Part shown: one piece after another, positions 44,699 through 52,954 of the stretch
Layout of the letters: every line of letters starts with the position of its first letter
Numbering within the stretch: the first letter of the stretch is position 1
Origin: Hyphomicrobium methylovorum
Lineage (GTDB): Bacteria; Pseudomonadota; Alphaproteobacteria; Rhizobiales; Hyphomicrobiaceae
Reading direction: 5' to 3'
Assembly: GCF_013626205.1 (NCBI RefSeq)
Contig: NZ_QHJE01000001.1
Location: 2,770,501-2,834,500, forward strand
Length of the DNA stretch: 64,000 nucleotides
Translations under genes and position numbers: made by a program
Notes under the pieces: generated by a model
Database searches by the model: none
What the model was told of the DNA's origin: nothing
What the model saw: the letters and a program-made list of their open reading frames with translations, nothing else

Positions 44699-46060
44699 TC
44701 AATCTGTTGGGCAATTGCTGCGTGCGTCGGCGAGGGCGGAGTCTTTGTCGGCGTATTCACCAACGATCTCTGCTGCCGGGCTGGTTACGCGGCGATAGGT
44801 TTCGAACATCGATTTCTCGAAGCCGTCGAGTACGGTGAGCGCCGTCAGTTGCGTTTCGCCGTTCGTCTCGGAGCGGAGAAGTAGCGTTTTCGTTCCGCCG
44901 TAACTCGCCATCAGAATGCGGCATGGTTTGCTGTTCGCGGGTGCGTTGCGAATGTCCGGCACGGGTCCGCCGAGACGCGAGGGTTCCGGACCGGTTGAAG
45001 GCGTGATCTTAAAAACGGGCAAGCCTGAAGGCGCTGCCGGTGCGGGCGAAGTCGTGCTCTCGGCGGTGTTTCTATCGAGAGCCGGATCGCCGGACGCATT
45101 CCGCGATGGGGCGTCTTGCGATCCACCGTCGGATTGTATGACGGCGTCGCGGGACCAGATCGTTTTCACCCGATCTTGCTGAGCAGGCTTCTGCTTTCCG
45201 GGTGCGGGCTTCGGTTTGGACGAGGCCGGCCGTGCGGGTGTATCGGTGTGCGCGGGCTTGGGTTTCGCAAGCCAGGGCAGTTCTTCCGCATCGGCAGCGA
45301 TCTCGATATCTGCGGATTGATCTTCGATTTCGCTCGGCTTCGGACCACCCAGTCCTGACGGAGGCGGGAACGGCAACGCGCGCCTGCGTTGAGCGGGCTG
45401 TGGCGCTGGCGGAACGGTATCGCGAGCGGTTTGCACCGGCGCTCCGTTGCAGTAGCTCTGGGCGAAACTGTTGGCGATGAAGTCGATCGATTTGGCGTAG
45501 TTGCGGTCTGTCGCCCAACGCCGCGCCAGATCTCCAAATGTCACCGGGCGGCCGAGCCGCAAAGATAGGTGGATGATGCCACTCTGCTGTTCGCGCGTTC
45601 GCTTTGCGACCGGAGCCGCGAGGTGTTCGCCAGAATAAGCGACGAGATGCTGGATCTGTGCATGGACGCCGGTCTGGACGTCGGCAAAGCGTTCACCTGG
45701 AACGCCGCCTCCGGTCGCGCCGATGCCAGCGAAATTGTTCTGCGTTTCGCGAACGTCGCCGCGCTTTCCGTCACCGCGCCTGAATTTCAGGAAGTTGGTT
45801 TCGATCGCCATTTGAAAGAAGGCGTAGTCCCAGCGGACTCGCCATCCTTCGCCGTAGTGCTTGTAGTAAAGCGCGATGCCGCGGAAGCGCGGATCGAGGC
45901 GATCGTTGCGCTCAGTGAGGAACGCCATCAGGCGCTCCGGCGTCACGCATGCCGGAACGCGATTGGTTGCGTCAGTCCGGATTGCGGGAGCGGCGAGTGC
46001 GCCCGTCGCGGCAAAAATAATCGGGAGAGCAGCCGCGGAGGTGAGAAGCGCCGAGCGCAT
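44699..46060 (-). CDS. Secreted glucosaminidase-like protein, downstream paralogue
   Basis: Probable peptidoglycan-active protein. 453 residues from the ATG at 46060; an upstream start would add 19 residues before the signal peptide (LLTSAAALPIIFAATGALAA). The domain at residues ~30-200 shares with its neighbour the pattern VPACVTPERLMAFL, RWDYAFFQMAIETNFL and QNNFAGIGATGGGVPGERF, as in glucosaminidase (GH73-like) domains; the Glu in QMAIETN is a candidate catalytic acid. A Pro/Lys-rich linker leads to a conserved C-terminal ~75 residues (CRILMASYGGTKTLLLR). It follows the paralogue by about 60 bases, so both are likely co-transcribed. Confidence 0.75.
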   Translation of the reverse strand: MRSALLTSAAALPIIFAATGALAAPAIRTDATNRVPACVTPERLMAFLTERNDRLDPRFRGIALYYKHYGEGWRVRWDYAFFQMAIETNFLKFRRGDGKRGDVRETQNNFAGIGATGGGVPGERFADVQTGVHAQIQHLVAYSGEHLAAPVAKRTREQQSGIIHLSLRLGRPVTFGDLARRWATDRNYAKSIDFIANSFAQSYCNGAPVQTARDTVPPAPQPAQRRRALPFPPPSGLGGPKPSEIEDQSADIEIAADAEELPWLAKPKPAHTDTPARPASSKPKPAPGKQKPAQQDRVKTIWSRDAVIQSDGGSQDAPSRNASGDPALDRNTAESTTSPAPAAPSGLPVFKITPSTGPEPSRLGGPVPDIRNAPANSKPCRILMASYGGTKTLLLRSETNGETQLTALTVLDGFEKSMFETYRRVTSPAAEIVGEYADKDSALADARSNCPTD

Positions 46061-46117
46061 AGCTGACACTTCCCTGTACTTGATACTCATGCGCGGGTTC
46101 ACGACAGCGGCCAACAC

Positions 46118-47494
46118 TCAACCATCCGGGCAGAGTTCGAAGGCCTTATCGAGCGCTTGCGATGGGTTTGAAAACTGGCCCACCGATACGCCGCCCTTCG
46201 CGTAAGCTGCGATGTAGGCGTCAGCTTCGCGTTTCTCTGCGCCTTCGTTGACGTCGAGAACCGTGTAGTTGTCCTGCTGATCGGCTTTCGCTTTGATGAT
46301 CACGGAATGGCCGCCGCCGTAGCTCGCAGTCCAGACTTTGCAAGACGGGCGCGGAGCGGGAGAGATCGTCGGCGCAGCCTTCACCGCATTGTCCGGCGTG
46401 ACGGCAGACTTGGTGCCTGCGCCGAGGGCCGCGGTCTTGATCTTCTTTGTCGTCAATTTTTTCGCTGTGCTGGCGGGTTTTTCCTGCTCAGCTTTGGCGA
46501 TAGGTGCGGCAGGCGTCTGGCCAGCCGGTGCGGATGCCGCGACTTCGGGCTCGGTCTCCGCGTTGATGATCTTCACGGTTTGCGGCTTTGCAGTCTGAGC
46601 GGGCTCGCCGACGGCGACGGCGGGCGTGTCGTCTTTCGGCAGTTCGGCACCTAGGCTCCAGCGTGCGAACGAACCGGATTTGCGTGCTTCTTCGTTCGCC
46701 TTGCGCGCGAGTTCGGCTCCGGAAATCTTCGGAGTTGTGTCCGTATCTGACGATGCATCTTCGGCCATCGCGATCTTTGGATCGGCGGCGGACGGCTGCA
46801 CGGGTGCGGATCCTGGCCGCGCGAGCGCGAGCAATTCCGGCTGCGGATCGGCCGCGCGGCATGGGCTGCCGTAGAAGGATTCGGTGATGCCGGAGATGTC
46901 ACGTGCGTAGCGGCGCGATGTCGGCGCCCACTTCTTCGCAAGCTGCTCGAAGTCTGTTGGGCCGGACTGAGCCTTCAGCCACGAGGTCAGCACGCCCCAT
47001 TCCTGAACCTTGCGCGTGCGCTCGGCGACCGGATTGTCGAGATGCTCACCAGCGTAAAGGAGAAGGTGCTGAAGATGGGCTTTTACGCCGGTCGGAACGT
47101 CGGGGAAGCTTTCTCCCGGAACGCGGCGACCTGTTGCGCCGAGACCTGCGAAGTTGTTCTGCGAGGCAGAGACGTCACCCTTGAAGGTGAGGTTGCCGGT
47201 CTCCAGCAACATCTGGAAGAACGCGATATCCCAACGGATCTTCAGTTCCTCGCCGACGCGCATGTAATCTGCGGCGATCGTTGAGAAACGGGGATCGAGA
47301 CTGGGGTTTCGATTGTTGAGGAAGGCCATCATGCGTCCGGGCGTAGCGCACGCCGGGACCGTGTTGGTCTTGCTCACTTTGATCTGTGGAAGGTCGGCGG
47401 CGAACGCCGGCAGAGAAACGGCAGCCATACCACTGGCTGCAGCGATGATGAACGCCAATGGCGCTCCCACGCGGCAAATCATGGATCCACCCAT
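46118..47494 (-). CDS. Secreted glucosaminidase-like protein, upstream paralogue
   Basis: Upstream member of a tandem pair of probable cell-wall hydrolases. 458 residues from the ATG at 47494 (ATG at 47482 also possible); signal peptide near residues 8-32. The N-terminal domain has VPACATPGRMMAFL, RWDIAFFQMLLETGNL and QNNFAGLGATGRRVPGESF, the same layout as its downstream partner. A long Ala/Pro/Lys linker and a C-terminal domain (CKVWTASYGGGHSVIIKAK) also correspond. Divergence between the copies is considerable, especially in the linker, so this is an old duplication. Substrate preference is unknown; a lytic transglycosylase role is an alternative. Confidence 0.75.
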   Translation of the reverse strand: MGGSMICRVGAPLAFIIAAASGMAAVSLPAFAADLPQIKVSKTNTVPACATPGRMMAFLNNRNPSLDPRFSTIAADYMRVGEELKIRWDIAFFQMLLETGNLTFKGDVSASQNNFAGLGATGRRVPGESFPDVPTGVKAHLQHLLLYAGEHLDNPVAERTRKVQEWGVLTSWLKAQSGPTDFEQLAKKWAPTSRRYARDISGITESFYGSPCRAADPQPELLALARPGSAPVQPSAADPKIAMAEDASSDTDTTPKISGAELARKANEEARKSGSFARWSLGAELPKDDTPAVAVGEPAQTAKPQTVKIINAETEPEVAASAPAGQTPAAPIAKAEQEKPASTAKKLTTKKIKTAALGAGTKSAVTPDNAVKAAPTISPAPRPSCKVWTASYGGGHSVIIKAKADQQDNYTVLDVNEGAEKREADAYIAAYAKGGVSVGQFSNPSQALDKAFELCPDG

Positions 47495-47701
47495 AACGAC
47501 GCGGCACCCCTCAGAGAGCGCCCAACAATACCAATTAAGGTTCATAGGCGCTTAACGTTAAGAAAGTATTGACGACCCCCCTGGGCCGAATCGAGCATCG
47601 CCAACCAATAGGGCGGCATTGCGAACGGGCCGGGGTCAGATTGGGGCGCGAGCGGGCCCGCTGAGCATTTGATAATTACTCGATTTGCGCTCGGCGCGTC
47701 C

Positions 47702-48442
47702 TCAGGTGAGGTGCTGGCCGCCGTCGAGCACGATCATTTGTCCCGTTATGGACGACGTTGCGAGGATGAAGCGAACGGCCCCAGCGATCTCTTCCGGGGT
47801 TGGGCCGTGACCGAGCAGCGTTGATTGTGCTTCGTGCGCGAAATCCTGCGCCGTCTGATGGACGCTCTGCAACACGGGGCCCGGGGCGATCGCGTTGACG
47901 CGGATGCGCGGCGCGAGGGCCTGGGCGAGCATCCGGGTCGTTGCCCAGAGACCGGCTTTTGAGACCGTGTAGGAGAAAAAGTCCGGCGTCAGATTCCACA
48001 CGCGCTGGTCGATGATGTTGACGATGTTGCCTTCCGCGTCCGGGGGCAGTTGCGCCGCCATGGCTTTGGAGAGGAAGGCTGGCGCCTTGAGATTGACGTC
48101 CAGGTGCAGGTCCCAGGTTGCTTCGTCCAGCGTCTCGATGCTGTCGGGCTGAAATTCCGAGGCGTTGTTGATGAGTGCGGTCAGCGGACCCATCGAGCGG
48201 CCGATGTCCGCCACCAGGCGATCGATCGCGGCGAGGTCTTTGAGGTCGGCGGAGAATATCTCGGCGCGGCCGCCTTCAGAGCGGATGTGTTCCGCCAGCT
48301 TTTCGGCGTCTACTGATGAATTTCGGTAATGGATGGCGACGGCCCACCCTCCGCGCGCCAGTTCGAGGGCCACGGCACGGCCAATTCGCCGGGCGGCGCC
48401 AGTGATAAGTGCAGACTTCTGTCGTTCGGATTTCTGGGTCAT
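47702..48442 (-). CDS. Short-chain dehydrogenase/reductase, pteridine reductase-like
   Basis: NAD(P)H-dependent oxidoreductase of the classical SDR family. 246 residues: Rossmann TGAARRIGRAVALEL (TGXXXXXG), NNAS near residue 93, catalytic Tyr-Lys in FSYTVSKAGLW and an NAIAPGPVL segment after. The TGAARRIG form, the arginine in the glycine loop and the DQRVWNLTPDFFSYTVSK region are those of FolM/PTR1-type pteridine reductases, so dihydrobiopterin or dihydrofolate reduction is plausible. No folate gene is adjacent. General SDR enzymes remain the alternative. Confidence 0.8.
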   Translation of the reverse strand: MTQKSERQKSALITGAARRIGRAVALELARGGWAVAIHYRNSSVDAEKLAEHIRSEGGRAEIFSADLKDLAAIDRLVADIGRSMGPLTALINNASEFQPDSIETLDEATWDLHLDVNLKAPAFLSKAMAAQLPPDAEGNIVNIIDQRVWNLTPDFFSYTVSKAGLWATTRMLAQALAPRIRVNAIAPGPVLQSVHQTAQDFAHEAQSTLLGHGPTPEEIAGAVRFILATSSITGQMIVLDGGQHLT

Positions 48443-48764
48443 CGGGCCGGGGTAGCAGACTTCCGATCTCGAATCATGTGCGCTGAACGACTCGCATATC
48501 GTCGGATGCGGTTGTTTCGAGGGAGATTGGTCGGGATTGGCGATATTGCAACAGCGGCAATTGCCTATTTTGGATGCAAATTGTCGGGTTTGAGCGCTCT
48601 TCTAGTTATCATTGTTGCGGCTCGGCACCAGCGCATGGCGCAAGTGGGCCAATTGCACTCAGAACGCTTGTGGAATGGGCTCCGAAACGTTGATCTGACT
48701 TCAAGCAGCGAGAATCAAATTTGACCGGGGATCGCGCTCGGGACGTGATTTTGGGGGTTATTAA
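48443..48764. other. Intergenic gap upstream of the TorF-like porin
   Basis: About 320 bases. A + strand frame overlapping the SDR gene extends into it but reads as non-protein sequence. The far end carries GGGGGTTATTAA just before the ATG of the porin gene, a likely ribosome-binding site. The gap presumably holds promoters for both divergent genes; I cannot place them. Confidence 0.45.
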
Positions 48765-49532
48765 ATGGCTAAGTTTGGACGCTTTGCGGTTGCTGTAGGG
48801 GCTCTCGCCTTTGCCGCCGCTGGAATGTCGGCAACAGCGTCGGCAGACGAAGAAAGAAAATTTGACTACACGATCTCGATGACCGCTACGAGCGACTATA
48901 TCTTCCGCGGCATTTCGTTGACGAACGGCGATCCGGCATTCCAGCCGTCGATCGAACTCCGGTACGGCATTGCCTACGTCGGCCTGTGGGGGTCTAACAT
49001 CGATGGCGCAGCTCGGCCGTTCGAAATGGACGTCACCGCTGGTATCCGTCCTGTAACCGGGCCGGTTAGCTGGGATATCGGTGTCCTCTGGTACACCTAC
49101 CCCGACTCAAAGATTGCTGGCGATCTCGACTACGTCGAGTTCAAGGTTGCCGCCTCGATCACGCCGGTCACCAACCTGACGATGGGTGTCACGGGCTACT
49201 TCACGCCGAACCAGGGCTTTGCTTATCCGGAAACGGAAACGATCGAAGGCAACGTCAGCTATCAGCTGCCGCAGTTCGCGATGTTCACGCCGACCATCGG
49301 CGGTATCGTTGGCTATTCGACCAGCTCGCGGAACAGCGATTGGGCTGACGGCGCATTCCTCGGCCAGAAGGATTACACCTACTGGAACGCGGGTCTGAAG
49401 CTTGCAGTCGACAAGTTCTTCATGGACTTCCGCTACTGGGATACGAACATCGGCCAGACGGCTTCGAATGGCTTCGATAATGGTAATGCAGATTCGCGTT
49501 TCGTCTTCTCTGCCGGCGTCTCGCTGCCCTAA
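48765..49532 (+). CDS. TorF-family putative outer-membrane porin
   Basis: 255 residues with a clear signal peptide (FAVAVGALAFAAAGMSATASA). The mature part matches the TorF (TIGR02001-type) family: FDYTISMTATSDYIFRGISL at the start, YVGLWGSNIDG, DIGVLWYTYPD and a C-terminal FVFSAGVSLP, all amphipathic strands with aromatic girdle residues. It should form a small outer-membrane barrel; family members are found in many proteobacteria without an assigned substrate. Strong-looking Shine-Dalgarno and a strong terminator suggest a well-expressed single-gene transcript. Confidence 0.85.
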   Translation: MAKFGRFAVAVGALAFAAAGMSATASADEERKFDYTISMTATSDYIFRGISLTNGDPAFQPSIELRYGIAYVGLWGSNIDGAARPFEMDVTAGIRPVTGPVSWDIGVLWYTYPDSKIAGDLDYVEFKVAASITPVTNLTMGVTGYFTPNQGFAYPETETIEGNVSYQLPQFAMFTPTIGGIVGYSTSSRNSDWADGAFLGQKDYTYWNAGLKLAVDKFFMDFRYWDTNIGQTASNGFDNGNADSRFVFSAGVSLP

Positions 49533-49557
49533 TCTGAAATACAACTCTCGTCTTCGC

Positions 49558-49587
49558 TTGGGGCCCTTCGGGGCCCCAATTTTTTTG
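49558..49587 (+). terminator. Rho-independent terminator after the TorF-like porin
   Basis: TTGGGGCC (49558-49565) pairs with GGCCCCAA (49572-49579) around a CTTCGG loop and is followed by seven T. Positioned 25 bases after the stop codon; a textbook intrinsic terminator. Confidence 0.93.
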
Positions 49588-49712
49588 TCTGAAGCAGTGC
49601 GAGTCACATAGAACACTGCGAGAGAATTTCACGTGAGTCGCTGAGAAGTCTTGCAGGAAGCGGCAACTCACGACACTACTTGGCGTGAGGCTTGGTTGCG
49701 GGCATCTGATCC

Positions 49713-50468
49713 TTGATTCCAGCGGTTGTCATTTCTGTGCTTCTGACGATGGCTGTGGCGGCAGTTCTGCTGGCGCCTCGTCTTCTGCCGCGTCGCGTTA
49801 CGCTGGACGTCGCGCCGGACCGGCCGCAGCCGTTTGGCAGCGAGATGGCGTGGCTGGCCGTTAAAACAACGGACGCTTCCCGCCTGCTTGACGTTCTCGG
49901 CCTCGAAGAGGCACGCGCCGCCAACTGGAATTCCGGTATAGGCGCGATCTACGACGTCGATCTTTCCGATTCATTCGTATTCGTTGCGCCTCCGATCAAA
50001 GGCTGGACGCTGGTTGCGGGCGTGGCGTTGCCGCTGCCCACGGGTGGCGCCTTCATCGACAAAGCCGCGCCATTAATTGAGCGGTTGTCACGCGAGTTCG
50101 GCTGCTGCGATTATTTCGCCTCCTTCCCGATCATCGACTTTTACGCATGGGCGCGTTTCGAACGCGGCATCGCTGTTCGAGCGGTGGCGATCGGTGAGGA
50201 TGGCCTCGTCTGGGATGCGGGACGGCTTTCGAAGCCGGAGCGTCGTATCGGGCTTTCGATGGTCGAGCTGCGCGGAATCCGCGATCGTCACGGCGATCTC
50301 GGCGGCGCGCTTCATCTCCATCCGACCGAGCTGCATGTGCTCAGCATCGCTGGAACGTGGAGCATCAATCCGATGACGATCGAGCGTCTGGCAAAGGATG
50401 CAGGCGTCGGTTTCATCGCGCGGGCACCGCAGGCCTGGCGTGCCGAGCGGATGCACAAAGTCGCTTAG
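49713..50468 (+). CDS. Hypothetical membrane-anchored protein
   Basis: 251 residues from a TTG at 49713; an in-frame stop lies just before, and the next ATG (49749) would cut away half of the membrane segment, so the TTG is preferred. One helix (IPAVVISVLLTMAVAAVLLAP) is followed by a mixed alpha/beta domain with a paired cysteine (FGCCDYFASFPIIDFYAWARF). The domain reads like a small Asp/Trp-rich enzyme-like or sensor fold, but no family is recognised. It is convergent with the RNase T2 gene, 45 bases apart. Confidence 0.6.
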   Translation: MIPAVVISVLLTMAVAAVLLAPRLLPRRVTLDVAPDRPQPFGSEMAWLAVKTTDASRLLDVLGLEEARAANWNSGIGAIYDVDLSDSFVFVAPPIKGWTLVAGVALPLPTGGAFIDKAAPLIERLSREFGCCDYFASFPIIDFYAWARFERGIAVRAVAIGEDGLVWDAGRLSKPERRIGLSMVELRGIRDRHGDLGGALHLHPTELHVLSIAGTWSINPMTIERLAKDAGVGFIARAPQAWRAERMHKVA

Positions 50469-50513
50469 CTAAGAACCCAGCTTTATCTCAACGGATGCGT
50501 CGTAGCCGCTCGC

Positions 50514-51359
50514 TTAGAGGCGGTTGCGGCCGTAGTCATAGTCCATGCGCGGGCCCGGCAGGGGCGAACTGTTGGTGTTCGGCGCGGGCTGGCTCGGCTG
50601 CAGGCGCGGGGTTGGTGGGTTACCTCGCGCGGTCGAACGGACGGGTGGAATGAAGACGCGATCCGTGGAGCACTGGCGCCGCTGATTTTCGTTCTGACCG
50701 CAGTTGCGCGGTTGTCCGTCTTTCGAGAAGCAGAAGCGCACTTCCTTGAGCGCTTTGCCGCTGCCACCGCAGACGACTGACATCATGTCGGGTCCGAAGC
50801 GCGGATTGGCGCGGAGAAATTCGTTGCGAACGTCCGATAGCGAGACGATCTGGGAATCGAACGGATTGGCAAACCGCTGCGGAATGGAAATGCTTTCGAA
50901 CAGCTTGCGCGTGGTTGCGAAGTAGCGCGCGGGATCGAGCCCCGAGCAGGTTCCGTGCGTCCGGTACTCGTGAATAATCAGGCCGCGGCTCGGCATCACG
51001 TCGAGCATTCCGTCAATGATGGAATCGGGCACGAACGGGCGGCGCGACAACCGGCACGAAGACGGCCAGCCTTGTTCGTACTGTGGCCACAGGCCGTGCA
51101 CGACAAACGAATATCGGCGGCCATCGCGACGGTTGCACTGGGCGTCGTCGCGGTCGTCACCCTTTTCGGCGCAGTAGCTCGGACTCCAGGAGAGAACGAG
51201 CGCGTAATAGTCGAACTCACCGGCGACGTTCTGAGACCGGTTCCGATCCTTATCGTTCGACCACGGCCAGCGTTGCTGTGCGGAAAGATCGGCAGAGCTT
51301 GCGGCGATGGCCAGTCCGGCCACGAAGAGTGCAGCTAGTCGGACAATCGAAGTGCGCAT
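50514..51359 (-). CDS. Ribonuclease T2 family secreted nuclease
   Basis: Secreted acid RNase cleaving RNA through 2',3'-cyclic phosphates. 281 residues from the ATG at 51359, with signal peptide LAALFVAGLAIAASSADLSA. Both catalytic motifs are present: CAS I as FVVHGLWPQYEQGWP and CAS II as EYRTHGTCSGLD; the His in each and the Glu/His/Lys context are intact. Multiple cysteines should form disulfides, fitting a periplasmic or extracellular protein. A Pro/Asn/Arg-rich tail of ~50 residues ends the protein. RNase I-type nutrient scavenging is likely. Confidence 0.93.
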   Translation of the reverse strand: MRTSIVRLAALFVAGLAIAASSADLSAQQRWPWSNDKDRNRSQNVAGEFDYYALVLSWSPSYCAEKGDDRDDAQCNRRDGRRYSFVVHGLWPQYEQGWPSSCRLSRRPFVPDSIIDGMLDVMPSRGLIIHEYRTHGTCSGLDPARYFATTRKLFESISIPQRFANPFDSQIVSLSDVRNEFLRANPRFGPDMMSVVCGGSGKALKEVRFCFSKDGQPRNCGQNENQRRQCSTDRVFIPPVRSTARGNPPTPRLQPSQPAPNTNSSPLPGPRMDYDYGRNRL

Positions 51360-51423
51360 TCGGCGTCGATCCTTGGAAACGTCAAACTCGTCGGTTGAAC
51401 CGAGTGGTTCCGATCTGCAGTGA

Positions 51424-52827
51424 TTACGCGTTTCGTTCCGCCAACGCTGCAAGAATGCGCACCCAGCTTCGGGCGCCTTTTTCGAAGCTGCGGACGTTGT
51501 ACTTTTCGTTCGGCGAATGGATGCGATCATCTTCAAGCCCGAAGCCGATCAGCAAGCTGTCCATGCCGAGCGCATCGCGGAACGATGATACGATCGGGAT
51601 CGATGCACCACAGCCCATGAGGACCGTCGGCTTCTGCCATTCCTCTTCCAGTGCTTTGGCGGCAGCCTGCATTGCAGGTTCGGTGGTATCGAACATGATT
51701 GCGCCGGAGCCGTGGTGGCCGAGCCATGTCGCCTTGCAATCGGCTGGCAGAACCTCTTCGACGTAGGCGCGGATCGCGGCCATGACGCGTTCGGGATCCT
51801 GTCCCGGCACCAACCGGCACGTGATTTTCGTCGATGCCTTGGCTGGAATGACGGTCTTGGAGCCGATGCCTTGGTAGCCGCCTGTTACACCGTTGAACTC
51901 GAGCGTCGGGCGCGACCAAAGTTGCTCGATCACGGAGCGGCCTTGTTCCCCGGCGGGGGTTTTTAAGCCGACTGCGCCAAGGAAGGCTTCGCCGCGTAGT
52001 CCGAGCGATTTCCATTGGTTCAGTTGTTCGGGCGAGGGGTCTTTGACGCCATCGTAGAAGCCCGGTACGGCGACGCGGCCCGTCTCATCATGCAAAGCGG
52101 CCATGACTTTCGCGAGTGCGCGGATCGGGTTTGCGACCGGGCCACCGTAGATGCCGGAGTGCAAATCACGCGACGGCCCGGTGATGACGAGTTCGTCACC
52201 GACGAGGCCGCGCAACATCGTCGTGATTGCCGGCGTGTCCTTGTCCCATTGGCCAGTGTCGCAGACGAGAACGAGATCGGCTTTCAGTTCTTCGCCGTGC
52301 TCGGCGAGAAAAGCTGGAAGAGAGGGTGAGCCGCATTCTTCTTCGCCCTCGATCAGGACCGAGACGGCGACCGGCAAGTCTCCGGCGACTGTTTTCCACG
52401 CGCGGGCGGCTTCGAAGAAGGTCATCAGCTGACCTTTGTTATCTTCGGCGCCACGTGCGACGATGATTTTGCCGTTGTCGGGATCGTCTGCGGTGCGCGG
52501 CTCGAACGGCGGCGTTTGCCAAAGATCGAGCGGATCCGGCGGCTGGACGTCGTAGTGGCCATAGAAGAGGACATGCGGCATGCCAGGCGCGCGGGTTTTG
52601 CGATCATGCGCGACGACCATCGGATGGCCACTTGTTGGCACAACCTTGGCTTCGGCAAAGCCGATGTCGCGCAGCGTCTTGGCGCACCAGTCGGCCGCGT
52701 TGCGGCAACTCGCCTTGTAGGCGGGGTCCGTTGAGATGCTGTCTATCCCAAGCAGCTCAAATAACCGGGCGAGGCCGTCCGGTTGAGATTGTGCGAGAGT
52801 ATCAAGTACGGTTTCGAGCCGGGACAT
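51424..52827 (-). CDS. M20-family dipeptidase / metallopeptidase
   Basis: Cytoplasmic zinc peptidase acting on dipeptides. 467 residues from the ATG at 52827; upstream frames are not protein-like. Zinc ligands lie in [15 protein letters not shown], then GAEDNKGQ with a bridging Asp, and [12 protein letters not shown] with the catalytic glutamates; a dimerisation (lid) domain follows. The overall pattern is the PepV/CNDP-like dipeptidase group rather than ArgE or DapE. It is divergent from ppdK, with about 125 bases between the start codons. Substrate range is not predictable; peptide catabolism is the safe reading. Confidence 0.88.
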   Translation of the reverse strand: MSRLETVLDTLAQSQPDGLARLFELLGIDSISTDPAYKASCRNAADWCAKTLRDIGFAEAKVVPTSGHPMVVAHDRKTRAPGMPHVLFYGHYDVQPPDPLDLWQTPPFEPRTADDPDNGKIIVARGAEDNKGQLMTFFEAARAWKTVAGDLPVAVSVLIEGEEECGSPSLPAFLAEHGEELKADLVLVCDTGQWDKDTPAITTMLRGLVGDELVITGPSRDLHSGIYGGPVANPIRALAKVMAALHDETGRVAVPGFYDGVKDPSPEQLNQWKSLGLRGEAFLGAVGLKTPAGEQGRSVIEQLWSRPTLEFNGVTGGYQGIGSKTVIPAKASTKITCRLVPGQDPERVMAAIRAYVEEVLPADCKATWLGHHGSGAIMFDTTEPAMQAAAKALEEEWQKPTVLMGCGASIPIVSSFRDALGMDSLLIGFGLEDDRIHSPNEKYNVRSFEKGARSWVRILAALAERNA

Positions 52828-52954
52828 TGTATTGCTTTCCACACTGTTAAGCGCGTTTGGGCAAACCGCCCGCGCTATCAATGGCGTGCTCCATTTGCTA
52901 TGGCACGTCTCCTGACGCGGATCATGGCAGCATGACGACCGCACCGGAGGTCTG

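Noticed and set aside
48329-48724. A 131-codon + strand frame upstream of the TorF-like porin
   Set aside because: Its first part is antisense to the SDR gene and the rest has no protein features or convincing start.
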